This document shows positions 12,857 to 21,637 of a stretch of 24,207 nucleotides of DNA, piece after piece. Numbering within the stretch: position 1 is the stretch's first letter; each line of letters starts with the position of its first letter. The notes under the pieces are model-generated. The model made no database searches, was not told the origin of the DNA, and saw only the letters and a list, made by a program, of their open reading frames with translations. The translations under genes were made by a program, and so were the position numbers. The stretch covers positions 1 through 24,207 of the forward strand of contig JAAEPJ010000368.1 in NCBI GenBank assembly GCA_024222485.1. The letters run 5' to 3'. This DNA is from a bacterium. GTDB taxonomy: Bacteria; RUG730; JAAEPJ01.

Positions 12857-14154
12857 TGAATAAACCAAGATTTGTAATATCATCCCCTTTTGACACTTAT
12901 AGTGGATATGGAGCACGTTCTCGTGACATTATTAAATCCTTAATTAAGAGTGATAAATACCAAATTGAATTATTATCACAAAGATGGGGAGATACTTCAT
13001 GGGGGTTTTGTAATGAACACCCAGAATGGACTTTTTTACTTAATTATTTAGCTAAAAGAGAATGGCAACAAACCCCAGTTGATTACTGGATGCAGATTAC
13101 TATACCAAATGAATTTGCTCCTATAGGTAAATTTAATATTGGAGTAACAGCAGGGATAGAATCAGATCAAACCAAACCAGAATGGATTGAAGGGTTAAAT
13201 AGAATGGATCTAAATTGGGTTTCTTCAAACCATGCTAAAAATGTATTTGAAAAATCTATTTTTGAAAAAAAAGATAAAAGAACAAATCAAAGTATAGGAC
13301 AAGTTAAATTAGAAAAACCAATAGAAGTTATATTTGAAGGTGTTGATTTAAATACTTATAAAGTTATAGATAAATCCCTTCCTAAAAACATTGATTTATC
13401 AGATATTAAAGAATCTTTTTGTTATTTGTTTGTAGGACACTGGATGCAAGGAAGTTTTGGACACGATAGAAAAAATGTAGGAGTTTTAGTAAAAGAATTT
13501 TATGAAACTTTTAAAGATATTAAAGGTTCAAAACCTGCTCTTATTTTAAAAGCATCAAAAGGAACTTCTTCATATATAAGTAGAGAAGATATATTACACA
13601 ATATTGCTAAAATTAAGCGTAGTATAAATTCTAAAAATCTTCCTAATGTTTACCTATTAAATGGTGATTTTACTGATAACGAAATGAATGAATTGTATAA
13701 TCATTCTAAAGTAAAAGCTATGGTTTCAACTACTAAAGGAGAAGGATTTGGTAGACCCCTATTAGAATTTTCCACAACAGGTAAACCTATTATAGCTTCA
13801 GGTTGGTCAGGTCATTTAGATTTTTTAAACCCCTCTTTTACTAGTTTACTTAAAGGTCATTTAGAAAATGTCCATCCTTCTGCTGCTAACAATTGGTTAA
13901 TACCTGAATCAAAATGGTTTCAAGTTGATCCTAAGGATTTAAAAAGTTCTTTAAAAACAATATATAAAAAATATAAAGAATATTCTATAAAAGGAAAACA
14001 ACAAAAACATTATGTTAAAACTAATTTTAGTTGGGATAAAATGTCTACTTTAATCTATAGTATATTAGATGATAAAAATAAGGTACCTGAAATTGCTCAG
14101 CAAGTGGAACTAAAAATGCCAACAATTTCTTTACCTAAACTTAAAAAGATATAA
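12856..14154 (+). CDS. GT-B glycosyltransferase, family 4-like (second)
   Basis: This 432-residue protein is a second GT4-like enzyme. The N-terminus SPFDTYSGYGARSRDIIKSL holds the glycine-rich loop, and NWVSSNHAKNVF and PIEVIFEGVDLNTYKV mark the linker between domains. The C-terminal domain carries the EX7E motif E296-GFGRPLL-E304, followed by TTGKPIIASGWSGHLDF. The sequence differs clearly from the preceding transferase outside these motifs, so it is not a recent duplicate. Its donor and acceptor are unknown. It begins in the stop codon of the first transferase and is followed after 5 bases by an unknown protein. Confidence 0.85.
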   Translation: MNKPRFVISSPFDTYSGYGARSRDIIKSLIKSDKYQIELLSQRWGDTSWGFCNEHPEWTFLLNYLAKREWQQTPVDYWMQITIPNEFAPIGKFNIGVTAGIESDQTKPEWIEGLNRMDLNWVSSNHAKNVFEKSIFEKKDKRTNQSIGQVKLEKPIEVIFEGVDLNTYKVIDKSLPKNIDLSDIKESFCYLFVGHWMQGSFGHDRKNVGVLVKEFYETFKDIKGSKPALILKASKGTSSYISREDILHNIAKIKRSINSKNLPNVYLLNGDFTDNEMNELYNHSKVKAMVSTTKGEGFGRPLLEFSTTGKPIIASGWSGHLDFLNPSFTSLLKGHLENVHPSAANNWLIPESKWFQVDPKDLKSSLKTIYKKYKEYSIKGKQQKHYVKTNFSWDKMSTLIYSILDDKNKVPEIAQQVELKMPTISLPKLKKI

Positions 14155-14159
14155 TTAAT

Positions 14160-14603
14160 ATGAATTTTGATGAAATAGTAGATTGCCCTAAATCTGGAGG
14201 TGATTTATGTTATAAAACAGAAATAAATAAAGATATTACTAATTATTATAGTTTATCTTGTGGGTTTTGGACTAATACTCTAATGTTAGAGGGTTCTGAA
14301 TTTTATGAAGAACAAATAAGTATTTTACCTGAAATTTATAAAGATTTAGCATGGATTGATCCTAAAACTAAATTAGTATGGCTTCCTAATACAGTCAATG
14401 TTAAAGAAAATGGAATGATATTTGCCTCAGGTAAAGATTTAGAAAATTGGAATTGGGGAGCAGTAAAAGCTATTGAAATTCCTAAAGAAGATCAAGAAAA
14501 ATATAAAGGCGAAAAATATAGAGCTGATATGACTACTATAAAATATTTCAAAGAACGTGATTTTATAGATGCTCTTTCATATATTGGGTTATTACCAGAA
14601 TAG
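14160..14603 (+). CDS. Unknown cysteine-containing protein in glycan operon
   Basis: This 147-residue protein is not recognised. The N-terminus has cysteines at about residues 8, 17 and 34 (VDCPKSGGDLCYKTE, then LSCGFWTN), which could be a metal site. The middle is aromatic and acidic (EIYKDLAWIDPKTKLVWLPN), the end is helical (DFIDALSYIGLLPE). Five bases separate it from the second GT4 gene and six from the GT2 gene, so it belongs to the operon. As I recall, similar proteins occur in marine phage genomes. It could be a structural protein that is the target of glycosylation, but nothing in the sequence proves that. Confidence 0.6.
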   Translation: MNFDEIVDCPKSGGDLCYKTEINKDITNYYSLSCGFWTNTLMLEGSEFYEEQISILPEIYKDLAWIDPKTKLVWLPNTVNVKENGMIFASGKDLENWNWGAVKAIEIPKEDQEKYKGEKYRADMTTIKYFKERDFIDALSYIGLLPE

Positions 14604-14609
14604 AAAAAT

Positions 14610-15236
14610 ATGAAAATAAGTTATGCAATAACAGTATGTAATGAGTTTCTTGAAATACAGAAACTTGTTCCATTTTTATTAGAAAATAAGAGAATAAAAG
14701 ATGAAATAGTTATTCTATATGATAGTAAAAATGGTGATCCTGAAGTATTAAGTTATTTATTGAAATTCAATAAACTACCTAATGTACAAACATGGAGAGG
14801 ATTTGATTTTAATGGTCATTTTGCTGACTGGAAAAACCAATTAACAGAATATTGTTCAGGAGATTATATATTCCAAATAGATGCTGATGAAATGCCTCAT
14901 CAAGTATTATTAGGTTACCTCCCAGAGATATTAGGTAATAACCCTGATAACGAAGTGTATTTAGTTCCTAGAATAAACACAGTTGAAGGAATAACTGATG
15001 AACATATTAAAAAATGGGGTTGGAAAGTTAATGATAAAGGGTGGGTAAATTATCCCGATTACCAGTGGCGTATATGGAAAAATAAACCTGAAATTAAATG
15101 GAAAAATAAAGTACATGAGGTTTTAGAGGGTTTTAAAACATATGCTCCTATCCCTTCAACTGAACAATTATCTTTATACCACCCTAAAACAATTGATCGT
15201 CAAGAAAAACAAAACGCTTACTATAATACATTATGA
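14610..15236 (+). CDS. GT-A glycosyltransferase, family 2-like
   Basis: This 208-residue protein has the GT2 fold signs: a first strand with SYAITVCNEFLEIQKL, and a DxD motif in FQIDADEMPH (D91, D93) which binds the metal and the sugar nucleotide. The C-terminal part (WRIWKNKPEIKWKNKVHEVL, then LYHPKTIDRQEKQN) resembles small WaaE/LgtF-type transferases that add a sugar to lipopolysaccharide core. It is short but complete in the catalytic domain, with no membrane segments. The stop overlaps the next start in ATGA at 15233. Confidence 0.8.
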   Translation: MKISYAITVCNEFLEIQKLVPFLLENKRIKDEIVILYDSKNGDPEVLSYLLKFNKLPNVQTWRGFDFNGHFADWKNQLTEYCSGDYIFQIDADEMPHQVLLGYLPEILGNNPDNEVYLVPRINTVEGITDEHIKKWGWKVNDKGWVNYPDYQWRIWKNKPEIKWKNKVHEVLEGFKTYAPIPSTEQLSLYHPKTIDRQEKQNAYYNTL

Positions 15237-16165
15237 TAAAAGGAAAAAAAATATTCATTACTGGTGGAGCAGGATATTTAGGTAAAAATTTAGTTAAACG
15301 TTATTATAATGACAACGAGATTACTATTTATTCTAGAGATGAAGCAAAACATTATTACCTAAAAAAAGAATTTCCTAATATTAAATGTATAATAGGGGAT
15401 ATTCGTAATTATAGTTTATTGACACGTTCTGCTTTTGGACATGATATAGGAATATTTGCTGCTTCTTTAAAACAAATAGGAGCTGTAGATCAAAATGTTG
15501 AAGAATCAATTAAAGTTCTTATAGATGGTGCTATTAATTCTAGAAGAGCAGCAGAAGATAATAATTTTGAAGCAGCATGTTTTATATCTTCAGATAAATC
15601 AAGAGCAGCAACTACACTATATGGCGCAATGAAATTTGTTGCAGGTGAGTCATTTATAGTGAATGCAGAAAATTCTAATGTGCGTTTATCTACCGCAATA
15701 TACGGTAATGTTATTAATTCTACTGGTAGTATTATACCCTTAATTTGGGATTCAATTAATAAAAAATATTCATTAACCCTATATTCAGAACAAATGACAC
15801 GTTTTGTGATTGATATAGAAGGAGCTATGGATCTAATTGAACAAGGGTTAAAGGTTACAGGGTATAATGTAATCCCTAATTTAAAATCATTTAAAATAAA
15901 GGATTTATTTGAAATATTTAATGAAGAATTTAATTTAGAATATACATTAGGAACACCTCGTATATCGGAAAAACTTCATGAGATGATGATTTCAAAAGAA
16001 GAATTACCAAGAACTCATTATAACCCACTTGATAATACTTACTACATGCATTATAAAGAAATTCAAGAAAAATGGGATGGTCGTGAATTTACTAGTGATG
16101 TTGTATGTATGTCTAAAGATGAATTAAAAAATATATTAAAAACTTATAATTATTTTAAACCATGA
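15233..16165 (+). CDS. UDP-sugar 4,6-dehydratase-like SDR (CapD/PseB type)
   Basis: This 310-residue extended SDR opens with the NAD(P)-binding GGAGYLG (11-17) and has IYSRDEAKHY, the GDIRN motif for the adenine pocket, and AASLKQI. The catalytic centre is SSDKS with D121 and K122, then Y130-x3-K134 in LYGAMK, as in PseB, FlaA1 and related UDP-GlcNAc 4,6-dehydratases; YGNVINSTGSIIPL follows the family pattern. These enzymes start the making of 6-deoxy amino sugars from UDP-GlcNAc. The exact product is not predictable. The RmlD-like reductase directly downstream could use its 4-keto product, as in UDP-FucNAc-type pathways (inference). ATGA overlaps lie at both ends. Confidence 0.8.
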   Translation: MIKGKKIFITGGAGYLGKNLVKRYYNDNEITIYSRDEAKHYYLKKEFPNIKCIIGDIRNYSLLTRSAFGHDIGIFAASLKQIGAVDQNVEESIKVLIDGAINSRRAAEDNNFEAACFISSDKSRAATTLYGAMKFVAGESFIVNAENSNVRLSTAIYGNVINSTGSIIPLIWDSINKKYSLTLYSEQMTRFVIDIEGAMDLIEQGLKVTGYNVIPNLKSFKIKDLFEIFNEEFNLEYTLGTPRISEKLHEMMISKEELPRTHYNPLDNTYYMHYKEIQEKWDGREFTSDVVCMSKDELKNILKTYNYFKP

Positions 16166-16884
16166 AAGTATTAGTACTAGGACATAAAGGAATGTTAGGG
16201 CATATGGTTAGTAAATTACTAACTAGTAAAGATGTAGAAGTTATTACTACTAAATGTAGATGGTCTACTTCATGTTTTAAAAATACTATAAAAAATTTTG
16301 ATGGTGACTATATTATAAATTGTATAGGAGCTATCCATCAAAGAACAAACCAATTTAATATTAATTGGGAACTACCTCAATGGTTAGATGAAAATACTAA
16401 TTGTAAAATTATACACCCAGGTACTGATTGTGAAATGGATGATGATGATTATGGTAATTCTAAAAGAATAGCAGCAGAATGGATTAAATCATCAAGTAAA
16501 AATACTAAAATTATTAAAACTTCTATTTTAGGTCCTGAACTTAATACAAAAGCAAGTTTAATGGAATGGTTTCTGTCACAAACAGGAGAAGTAAATGGTT
16601 ATTCAGAATGTTATTGGAATGGAAATACTACTTTAACTTGGGCTAAATTTTGCTTACATTTAATGTTAAATTGGGACAGTGAAGATATAGAAACTATATT
16701 AGAAGGTGAACGTGTTTCAAAATATCAGTTATTATTAATATTAAAAGAAGTTTATAATAGACATGATATTATAATCAACCCTGTTAATAATCCTGTAATT
16801 GATAAATGTTTAAAGGGTAAAGTTAAAACACCTAAATTAAAATTACAATTAATAGATTTACAGTATTTTAATGGTCTTGAATAA
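16162..16884 (+). CDS. RmlD-like SDR reductase
   Basis: This 240-residue protein resembles dTDP-4-dehydrorhamnose reductase and its relatives. It shows the NADPH-binding LGHKGMLG (6-13), NCIGAI at the end of the fourth strand, and the YxxxK pair Y97-K101 in DDYGNSK, preceded by HPGTDCEMD in the position where RmlD has STDYVFDG. The substrate domain is shorter than in RmlD (about 290 residues), so the substrate may differ. Being translationally coupled behind a 4,6-dehydratase-like gene, it probably reduces a 4-keto-6-deoxy sugar nucleotide. Its end overlaps the next gene by 14 bases. Confidence 0.75.
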   Translation: MKVLVLGHKGMLGHMVSKLLTSKDVEVITTKCRWSTSCFKNTIKNFDGDYIINCIGAIHQRTNQFNINWELPQWLDENTNCKIIHPGTDCEMDDDDYGNSKRIAAEWIKSSSKNTKIIKTSILGPELNTKASLMEWFLSQTGEVNGYSECYWNGNTTLTWAKFCLHLMLNWDSEDIETILEGERVSKYQLLLILKEVYNRHDIIINPVNNPVIDKCLKGKVKTPKLKLQLIDLQYFNGLE

Positions 16885-17554
16885 ACCTCTTAATATAACC
16901 ATATCAATTGATGATATTAATCCCTTAAAAGGTTGGGGTGCTGAAGGTGATATTCAAATGACATATTTAGAAGATCTAAATAAAGAATTTGGGGCTAAAT
17001 TTACATTATTTATCCCTTCAAATTGGCATAAGCAAGCTCCCTTATCAAAGCATAAGGATTGGGTAGATTGGTTAAAATCTAAGGATTATTTTGAATTAGC
17101 GGCTCACGGTCATTACCATCAATGTGAAAGGAATAATATTGGACAATGTGAATTTTTTGAATTAGATACAACAGAAAAAGCTAAAGATAGAATTAATTTA
17201 ATATTAAAAGAATGGGAAGCTGTAGGACATAAACCAGAAGGATGGAGAAATCCTGGTTGGTTAGGTAATCCCGTTGCTATTAAAGAATTAGGTAAACATT
17301 TTAAATACGCAGCTATACATTATGAACATAACCGTAATAATAAATGGTTGTGTAAAACATTTTATGGTGCAGATGGTATTAATATAACGGATATTAAAGT
17401 TCATAATGACAATATGATTATGTTTCAATCTCATATAGCCGGTGATTGGAATGATAATGTTTGGAATAAATCTAATTATAATCAAATGAGGCTATCTTTA
17501 GAATATTTTTCTAAAATGAATGTTGAATTTAAAACATTAAAAGAATGTCTATAG
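16871..17554 (+). CDS. NodB-like polysaccharide deacetylase
   Basis: This 227-residue protein has the motifs of carbohydrate esterase 4. SIDD at 12-15 gives the catalytic and metal aspartates, HGHYH (H79, H83) gives the metal-binding histidines, and GWRNPGW near 124-130 corresponds to the RxPxG motif that forms the groove wall. Such enzymes remove N- or O-acetyl groups from sugars, on polymers or small substrates. There is no signal peptide, so it acts in the cytoplasm, probably on a sugar lipid or nucleotide intermediate. The ATG at 16871 lies inside the previous gene in another frame and is the best start, since the next in-frame ATG comes after the first motif. Confidence 0.75.
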   Translation: MVLNKPLNITISIDDINPLKGWGAEGDIQMTYLEDLNKEFGAKFTLFIPSNWHKQAPLSKHKDWVDWLKSKDYFELAAHGHYHQCERNNIGQCEFFELDTTEKAKDRINLILKEWEAVGHKPEGWRNPGWLGNPVAIKELGKHFKYAAIHYEHNRNNKWLCKTFYGADGINITDIKVHNDNMIMFQSHIAGDWNDNVWNKSNYNQMRLSLEYFSKMNVEFKTLKECL

Positions 17555-18435
17555 CTTTTTTTACAGAAATGGGATTTACAGGTAAGGTTCCTAGAACTCA
17601 TAAAAATATGAGAACTGAATTTGCTTGGATGGTAGCTTTAGATGCTGATCATTATAATATTAATAGTACCCCAAATAAAAAATACGATTTAGGGATTACT
17701 ATTATTCCAAAAAATAACCCTCAATTTGATCTTGGAAAATTAAAGCAATATTGTGATAAAGTGGCTGTAATGCAAGAAGGTCCTCATTGGTACTTCCAAG
17801 ATTATAGTTTAAATAAACAAATTGATTATTTTAACACTTTAACATCTGCTGATATAATATTTGTACATAATAAAGCAGATAGGGTTTATTATAAAGGATT
17901 AACAGGACATAATGATATAAGAGTTATGAGATCATTAATGATAGAGGATGCTGTAGGAGAAGTAAAAGATGTTAAGAGAGAAGGAGTTATTATAGGAGGT
18001 AATTTTGTTAGTTGGTATGGTGGTTTCGATTCTTATATAGTAGCTAGTAGTCAGTATGAAGAAGTATTTGCCCCTTCTATGGGTAGAAAACAAGAAGGAG
18101 AAGAACAAATACTCTCATTACTTCCTTATATGTCTTGGAAAGAATGGATACATAAATTAAATGAATTTAAAATTGGAATACATTTAATGAGAACACATGC
18201 AGCAGGTACATTTGCTCTAAACTGTGCTTACCTAGGAATTCCATGTATAGGTTATAAAGGGTTAGACACTCAAGAAATATGCCATCCAGATTTGACTGTA
18301 GAAATAGGTAATTTAGGGCATGCTAAAGAATTATTAGAAGAACTTAAAAACAATGAAGAATTTTACTTAGAAGCATGTTACACAGCTCAAAACCGTCATT
18401 TAGAATATTACCATGAATCAAAATTTAAAATATGA
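17545..18435 (+). CDS. Glycosyltransferase-like protein (GT-B-type)
   Basis: This 296-residue protein is probably a GT-B glycosyltransferase, although no EX7E motif is seen. The start, FFTEMGFTGKVPRTHKNMRT, has a glycine-containing loop; MSWKEWIHKLNEFKIGIHLM followed by THAAGTFALNCAYLGIPCIG resembles the C-terminal domain where donor nucleotide contacts sit; and the closing NNEEFYLEACYTAQNRHLEY is the C-terminal helix. Several marine phage glycan clusters contain proteins of this sort. Sugar and acceptor are unknown. It overlaps the deacetylase gene by 10 bases and the methyltransferase gene by ATGA. Confidence 0.6.
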   Translation: MSIAFFTEMGFTGKVPRTHKNMRTEFAWMVALDADHYNINSTPNKKYDLGITIIPKNNPQFDLGKLKQYCDKVAVMQEGPHWYFQDYSLNKQIDYFNTLTSADIIFVHNKADRVYYKGLTGHNDIRVMRSLMIEDAVGEVKDVKREGVIIGGNFVSWYGGFDSYIVASSQYEEVFAPSMGRKQEGEEQILSLLPYMSWKEWIHKLNEFKIGIHLMRTHAAGTFALNCAYLGIPCIGYKGLDTQEICHPDLTVEIGNLGHAKELLEELKNNEEFYLEACYTAQNRHLEYYHESKFKI

Positions 18436-19157
18436 AAGATATAAATTATACTTTTTGGAATTTTAGAGAAACTGAATTATTTCAAAAACTCAAAATTCAA
18501 TTAACACCTCCAACTAATATATCTACTCACAACAGAACAGATCATATTTCTGAATTATTAATGGGTGGTATGTTTTATGAAACTCATACTCTTTTACAGT
18601 TTTATAATGATATTCCAAAAGAAGGAATGATATTAGATATTGGTGCTAATATTGGTAATCATCAAATGATGTTTAATCAACTTTACCCAAATAGAAAAAT
18701 CTTTGGGTTTGAAGCTTCACCTTTAAATTACCTCCACTTACATAAAAATACTATTGAATACCCAAATACTACAAACATATGTATGGGTCTTGGCTCAGAG
18801 CAAGGATTATCTTATATAACTCATTTTTCTGAGAATATGGGGGGTTCGGGTATTAGAGAAGTTAATAATTTAAGACACCAAGAGAAAGATATAATGCCTA
18901 TTATTATTGAACCTTTAGATTCAATCCAATTTGAAGAAGAAATTTCATTAATAAAGATTGATGTAGAAAATTATGAACCCTATGTTATTAAGGGGGCTCA
19001 TAAAACTTTAGAAAAACATCAACCTCTAATTTGGATCGAAGATTTTAAACATGATAAGGAATATAACAGTTCAACTGTAAAATATTTAATTGATAATTTT
19101 AATTATAAAGTTATTAATAAAAATGAATGTAATTTTTTACTAAAAATAGAAAAATGA
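18432..19157 (+). CDS. FkbM family SAM-dependent methyltransferase
   Basis: This 241-residue protein has the SAM-binding motif I, LDIGANIGNH (68-77), with acidic motif II in FGFEASPLNYL, and the FkbM-specific IKIDVENYEPYVIKGAHKTL, where the DVE(G/N)-x-E-x-x-V-L-x-G pattern is diagnostic. FkbM enzymes O-methylate sugars and natural products. Within this operon it probably methylates the finished or growing glycan, for example to cap it. It overlaps both neighbours by ATGA. Confidence 0.85.
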   Translation: MKDINYTFWNFRETELFQKLKIQLTPPTNISTHNRTDHISELLMGGMFYETHTLLQFYNDIPKEGMILDIGANIGNHQMMFNQLYPNRKIFGFEASPLNYLHLHKNTIEYPNTTNICMGLGSEQGLSYITHFSENMGGSGIREVNNLRHQEKDIMPIIIEPLDSIQFEEEISLIKIDVENYEPYVIKGAHKTLEKHQPLIWIEDFKHDKEYNSSTVKYLIDNFNYKVINKNECNFLLKIEK

Positions 19158-19999
19158 GAATATTAGTTACTGGAGGAGCCGGATTTGTAGGTACAAATTT
19201 AATTAAGCGTTTATTAAAAGATGGACATAGTGTCGTATCCTTTGACAATTATAATACAGGATTAAAAAGTAATCATGTTGAAGGAGCAATTTACTTGGAC
19301 TTAGATATAACTAATTATCCCCAAAAAGATAGTAGTTATTGGGAAAAATATGATGTTGTATTTCATATGGCGGCAATTGCTAGAATACAACCTTCATTTG
19401 AAAACCCTAAAAATTATTTTAATACTAATGCTATGGGTACTTTAAACATAGTTGAAATGTGTTCAAAAGCAAATATCCCCTTAATATATGCAGGTTCATC
19501 TTCAAAACATAGTGGTAGGTTTAAAAACCCATATACCTTTTCTAAAGATATAGGAGAAGATATTATTGAGTTATATACTAAACATTATAATTTATTAGCG
19601 ACTACTACGCGATTTTATAATGTATACGGTCAACATCAATTAACTGAAGGTGGTTATACAACATTAGTAGGTCGTTGGTTAAATAACATAAAAAACGGAA
19701 TACAATGTGAAATTTATGGAGATGGTGAACAACGTAGAGATTTTACTCATGTTGATGATATTGTAGACGCTTTAATTACAATTATGGAAGGTAATCATTA
19801 CGGTCTTGATTTTGAATTAGGGAGAGGGAAAAACATATCAGTTAATGAAGTAGCTAAAATGATGGAAATAACACCAATATATAAACCCTCTAAACCCGGA
19901 GAAGCACGACATACTCTAAATACAGATCCTACAGCTAATGAAATATTAGGTTGGAACCCCCAAAGAGAATTATTAGATTATATAAAAACACAAATATGA
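19154..19999 (+). CDS. NAD-dependent sugar epimerase/dehydratase (SDR)
   Basis: This 281-residue protein is an extended SDR like UDP-glucose 4-epimerase. TGGAGFVG (6-13) binds NAD, FDNYNTG is the typical end of the second strand, HMAAIA follows, and the catalytic YxxxK is Y127-K131 in PYTFSK with serines at 115-117 upstream. TRFYNVYGQHQ and GDGEQRRDFTHVDDIV are the substrate-site motifs of GalE/Gne-like enzymes. At 281 residues it is a little short compared with about 310-340, mainly at the C-terminal end. It may supply an epimerised sugar nucleotide to the transferases; the substrate cannot be read. Confidence 0.85.
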   Translation: MRILVTGGAGFVGTNLIKRLLKDGHSVVSFDNYNTGLKSNHVEGAIYLDLDITNYPQKDSSYWEKYDVVFHMAAIARIQPSFENPKNYFNTNAMGTLNIVEMCSKANIPLIYAGSSSKHSGRFKNPYTFSKDIGEDIIELYTKHYNLLATTTRFYNVYGQHQLTEGGYTTLVGRWLNNIKNGIQCEIYGDGEQRRDFTHVDDIVDALITIMEGNHYGLDFELGRGKNISVNEVAKMMEITPIYKPSKPGEARHTLNTDPTANEILGWNPQRELLDYIKTQI

Positions 20000-21171
20000 G
20001 TAAAATAACTTTTGTAATACCATCAAGAAATAATTTAGAATTTCTACAATTAGCATATCAATCAATTCGTAATTTAAACACTAAACATGAAATATTAGTA
20101 TTAAATGATGCTAGTACAGATGGTACTCAAGAATGGATTAATAATCAAGAAGATGAAGATTTAATTGTACATCACAATCCTGGACCTGATAGAATTGGTA
20201 TTGTAGGAATGTTTGATAAGGGTATTGAAATGGCTCGTACCGATATTATTATGGCCTTCCATTCTGATATGGTGGCTTGTAAAGACTTTGATGTAAATAT
20301 TTTAAAACATTTAGAAAAAGGAAAAATAGTAACTGGTACAAGAGTAGAACCACCTTTACATCCAGATGGACCTGAAAAAATATTAATGAATTTTGGTATT
20401 GAGGTTGAAGAGTTTAATATGGAAAAATGGTATAAAGAAAGTGAGTTATTAAAAAATGAAAGAGTAACAGAAGGTATATTTGCTCCCTGGTGTATGTATA
20501 AGGAAGATTTTTTATCTATTGGTGGTCATGATGAATTATTTGCCCCACAGTCTAAAGAAGATTCTGATTTATTTAATAGGTTCCATTTAAAGGGTTATAA
20601 ATTTATTCAACCATGGGATGCATTAGTTTACCATTTCACTTCTCGTGGATCTAGATTTAATAAACATGCTGGTGGAGCAGCAGGGAAAAATTCAGAAGAA
20701 TGGTTACATACTACAACTAAAAATGGTCGTAATTTTATTCGTAAGTGGGGGCATTTTATTAAACATGATCATTTAATGAAGCCCATTGTGTCACCTAAAT
20801 ATGATATTGGTTTTATTGTTAAGAATTGTAATGCCTCTTTATTACATGCTTTAGAACCATGGTGTGATACTATTTATATTGAAGATAAAGGTCAATCCCT
20901 TACTTTTGATTATTTTGAAAAGGAGAAGAATAATACTTTATATGATCTAAGTAAAAGAATAAAACCTTATGATAATGAAAAACAAAATGAAATTCTAGTT
21001 GAAATAGATGGTAAAACATTTAATGAAGAAGATTGGAAGATTATAATGCAATTATCAGAAATAATTAAGGATAGTGGAAGTATAGGAAGATTTCAATTAA
21101 ATAATATAATAATAGAAATAATTCAAATGAATGAATATCAAAATACTTTAATTAATAATATATCTTTTTAA
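19996..21171 (+). CDS. Family 2 glycosyltransferase with C-terminal extension
   Basis: This 391-residue protein has a GT2 catalytic domain in residues 1-260. KITFVIPSRNNLEFLQLAYQ opens it, NDASTDGTQEW gives the nucleotide-binding aspartates, HSDMV stands in the DxD position, and FAPWCMYKEDFLSIGGHDEL is the acceptor-site region. The C-terminal 130 residues (DIGFIVKNCNASLLHALEPW and following) are not typical GT2 and may bind partner or acceptor. The start is taken at 19996, in ATGA overlap with the epimerase; an in-frame ATG at 19951 would require a 49-base overlap and adds residues not in the family. It is the last gene of the operon. Confidence 0.85.
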   Translation: MSKITFVIPSRNNLEFLQLAYQSIRNLNTKHEILVLNDASTDGTQEWINNQEDEDLIVHHNPGPDRIGIVGMFDKGIEMARTDIIMAFHSDMVACKDFDVNILKHLEKGKIVTGTRVEPPLHPDGPEKILMNFGIEVEEFNMEKWYKESELLKNERVTEGIFAPWCMYKEDFLSIGGHDELFAPQSKEDSDLFNRFHLKGYKFIQPWDALVYHFTSRGSRFNKHAGGAAGKNSEEWLHTTTKNGRNFIRKWGHFIKHDHLMKPIVSPKYDIGFIVKNCNASLLHALEPWCDTIYIEDKGQSLTFDYFEKEKNNTLYDLSKRIKPYDNEKQNEILVEIDGKTFNEEDWKIIMQLSEIIKDSGSIGRFQLNNIIIEIIQMNEYQNTLINNISF

Positions 21172-21228
21172 TTAGAATCTTTTTCATATATTTATATATT
21201 GCAATTTAATTTATAAAATTAACTAATA

Positions 21229-21375
21229 ATGACAACAAATCAAGACACAAATAACGGACAAACCCAGGTTAATACTGTAAGAAATTCTTTTAATAATAAG
21301 GTAAGTAGACTAAGTATGCTAGGAAAAACAAAAAAAGTACAGTGGGATGGTCGAAGAAGAAATAGATCAATTTAA
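21229..21375 (+). CDS. Tiny basic protein
   Basis: A 48-codon open frame with a polar N-terminal half (MTTNQDTNNGQTQVNTV) and a basic end, KTKKVQWDGRRRNRSI. It starts 57 bases after the glycan operon, behind AT-rich sequence with TTCATATATTTATATATTG, which may be a promoter. The next gene starts 10 bases after its stop. Tiny basic proteins of this sort recur downstream in the window. No function is known; the frame and spacing support it as a real gene. Confidence 0.5.
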   Translation: MTTNQDTNNGQTQVNTVRNSFNNKVSRLSMLGKTKKVQWDGRRRNRSI

Positions 21376-21385
21376 TATATAAAAT

Positions 21386-21637
21386 ATGAAAATGATTCCT
21401 TGTATTAAATGTAAGGCTGATATGCCCGAGCTAAGATTAACTAAATATGGCTATAAAGTATGTGTTAATTGTTCCACTGTAAGTACTAAACGTGGTATAC
21501 CAGTAACAAAGGGTTCAGGTGATCATACTTGGACTGAAACAGTAATAATGGAAGAAGACCAATATGAATCTTTTGTAAACTCAACTGCTAAAGAAAGAGG
21601 TAGTAGTGGTAATACTGTAACTTTTAAATTAAATTAA
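21386..21637 (+). CDS. Zinc-ribbon protein
   Basis: This 83-residue protein begins with a zinc ribbon: C6-I-K-C9 and C26-V-N-C29 with KYGYK between, as in small transcription or translation-related ribbons. The rest, DHTWTETVIMEEDQYESFVN, is acidic and polar, with STAKERGSSGNTVTFKLN at the end. It could bind nucleic acid or protein. The stop codon overlaps the start of the HNH gene by one base (TAATG). Confidence 0.65.
   Translation: MKMIPCIKCKADMPELRLTKYGYKVCVNCSTVSTKRGIPVTKGSGDHTWTETVIMEEDQYESFVNSTAKERGSSGNTVTFKLN

Noticed and set aside
17288-17485. Minus-strand open frame inside the deacetylase gene
   Set aside because: Hydrophobic Ile/Met runs typical for the antisense of AT-rich sequence.
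19951-19995. Upstream ATG for the last glycosyltransferase gene
   Set aside because: Would overlap the epimerase gene by 49 bases and add 15 residues not seen in the family; the ATGA start at 19996 fits the operon style.
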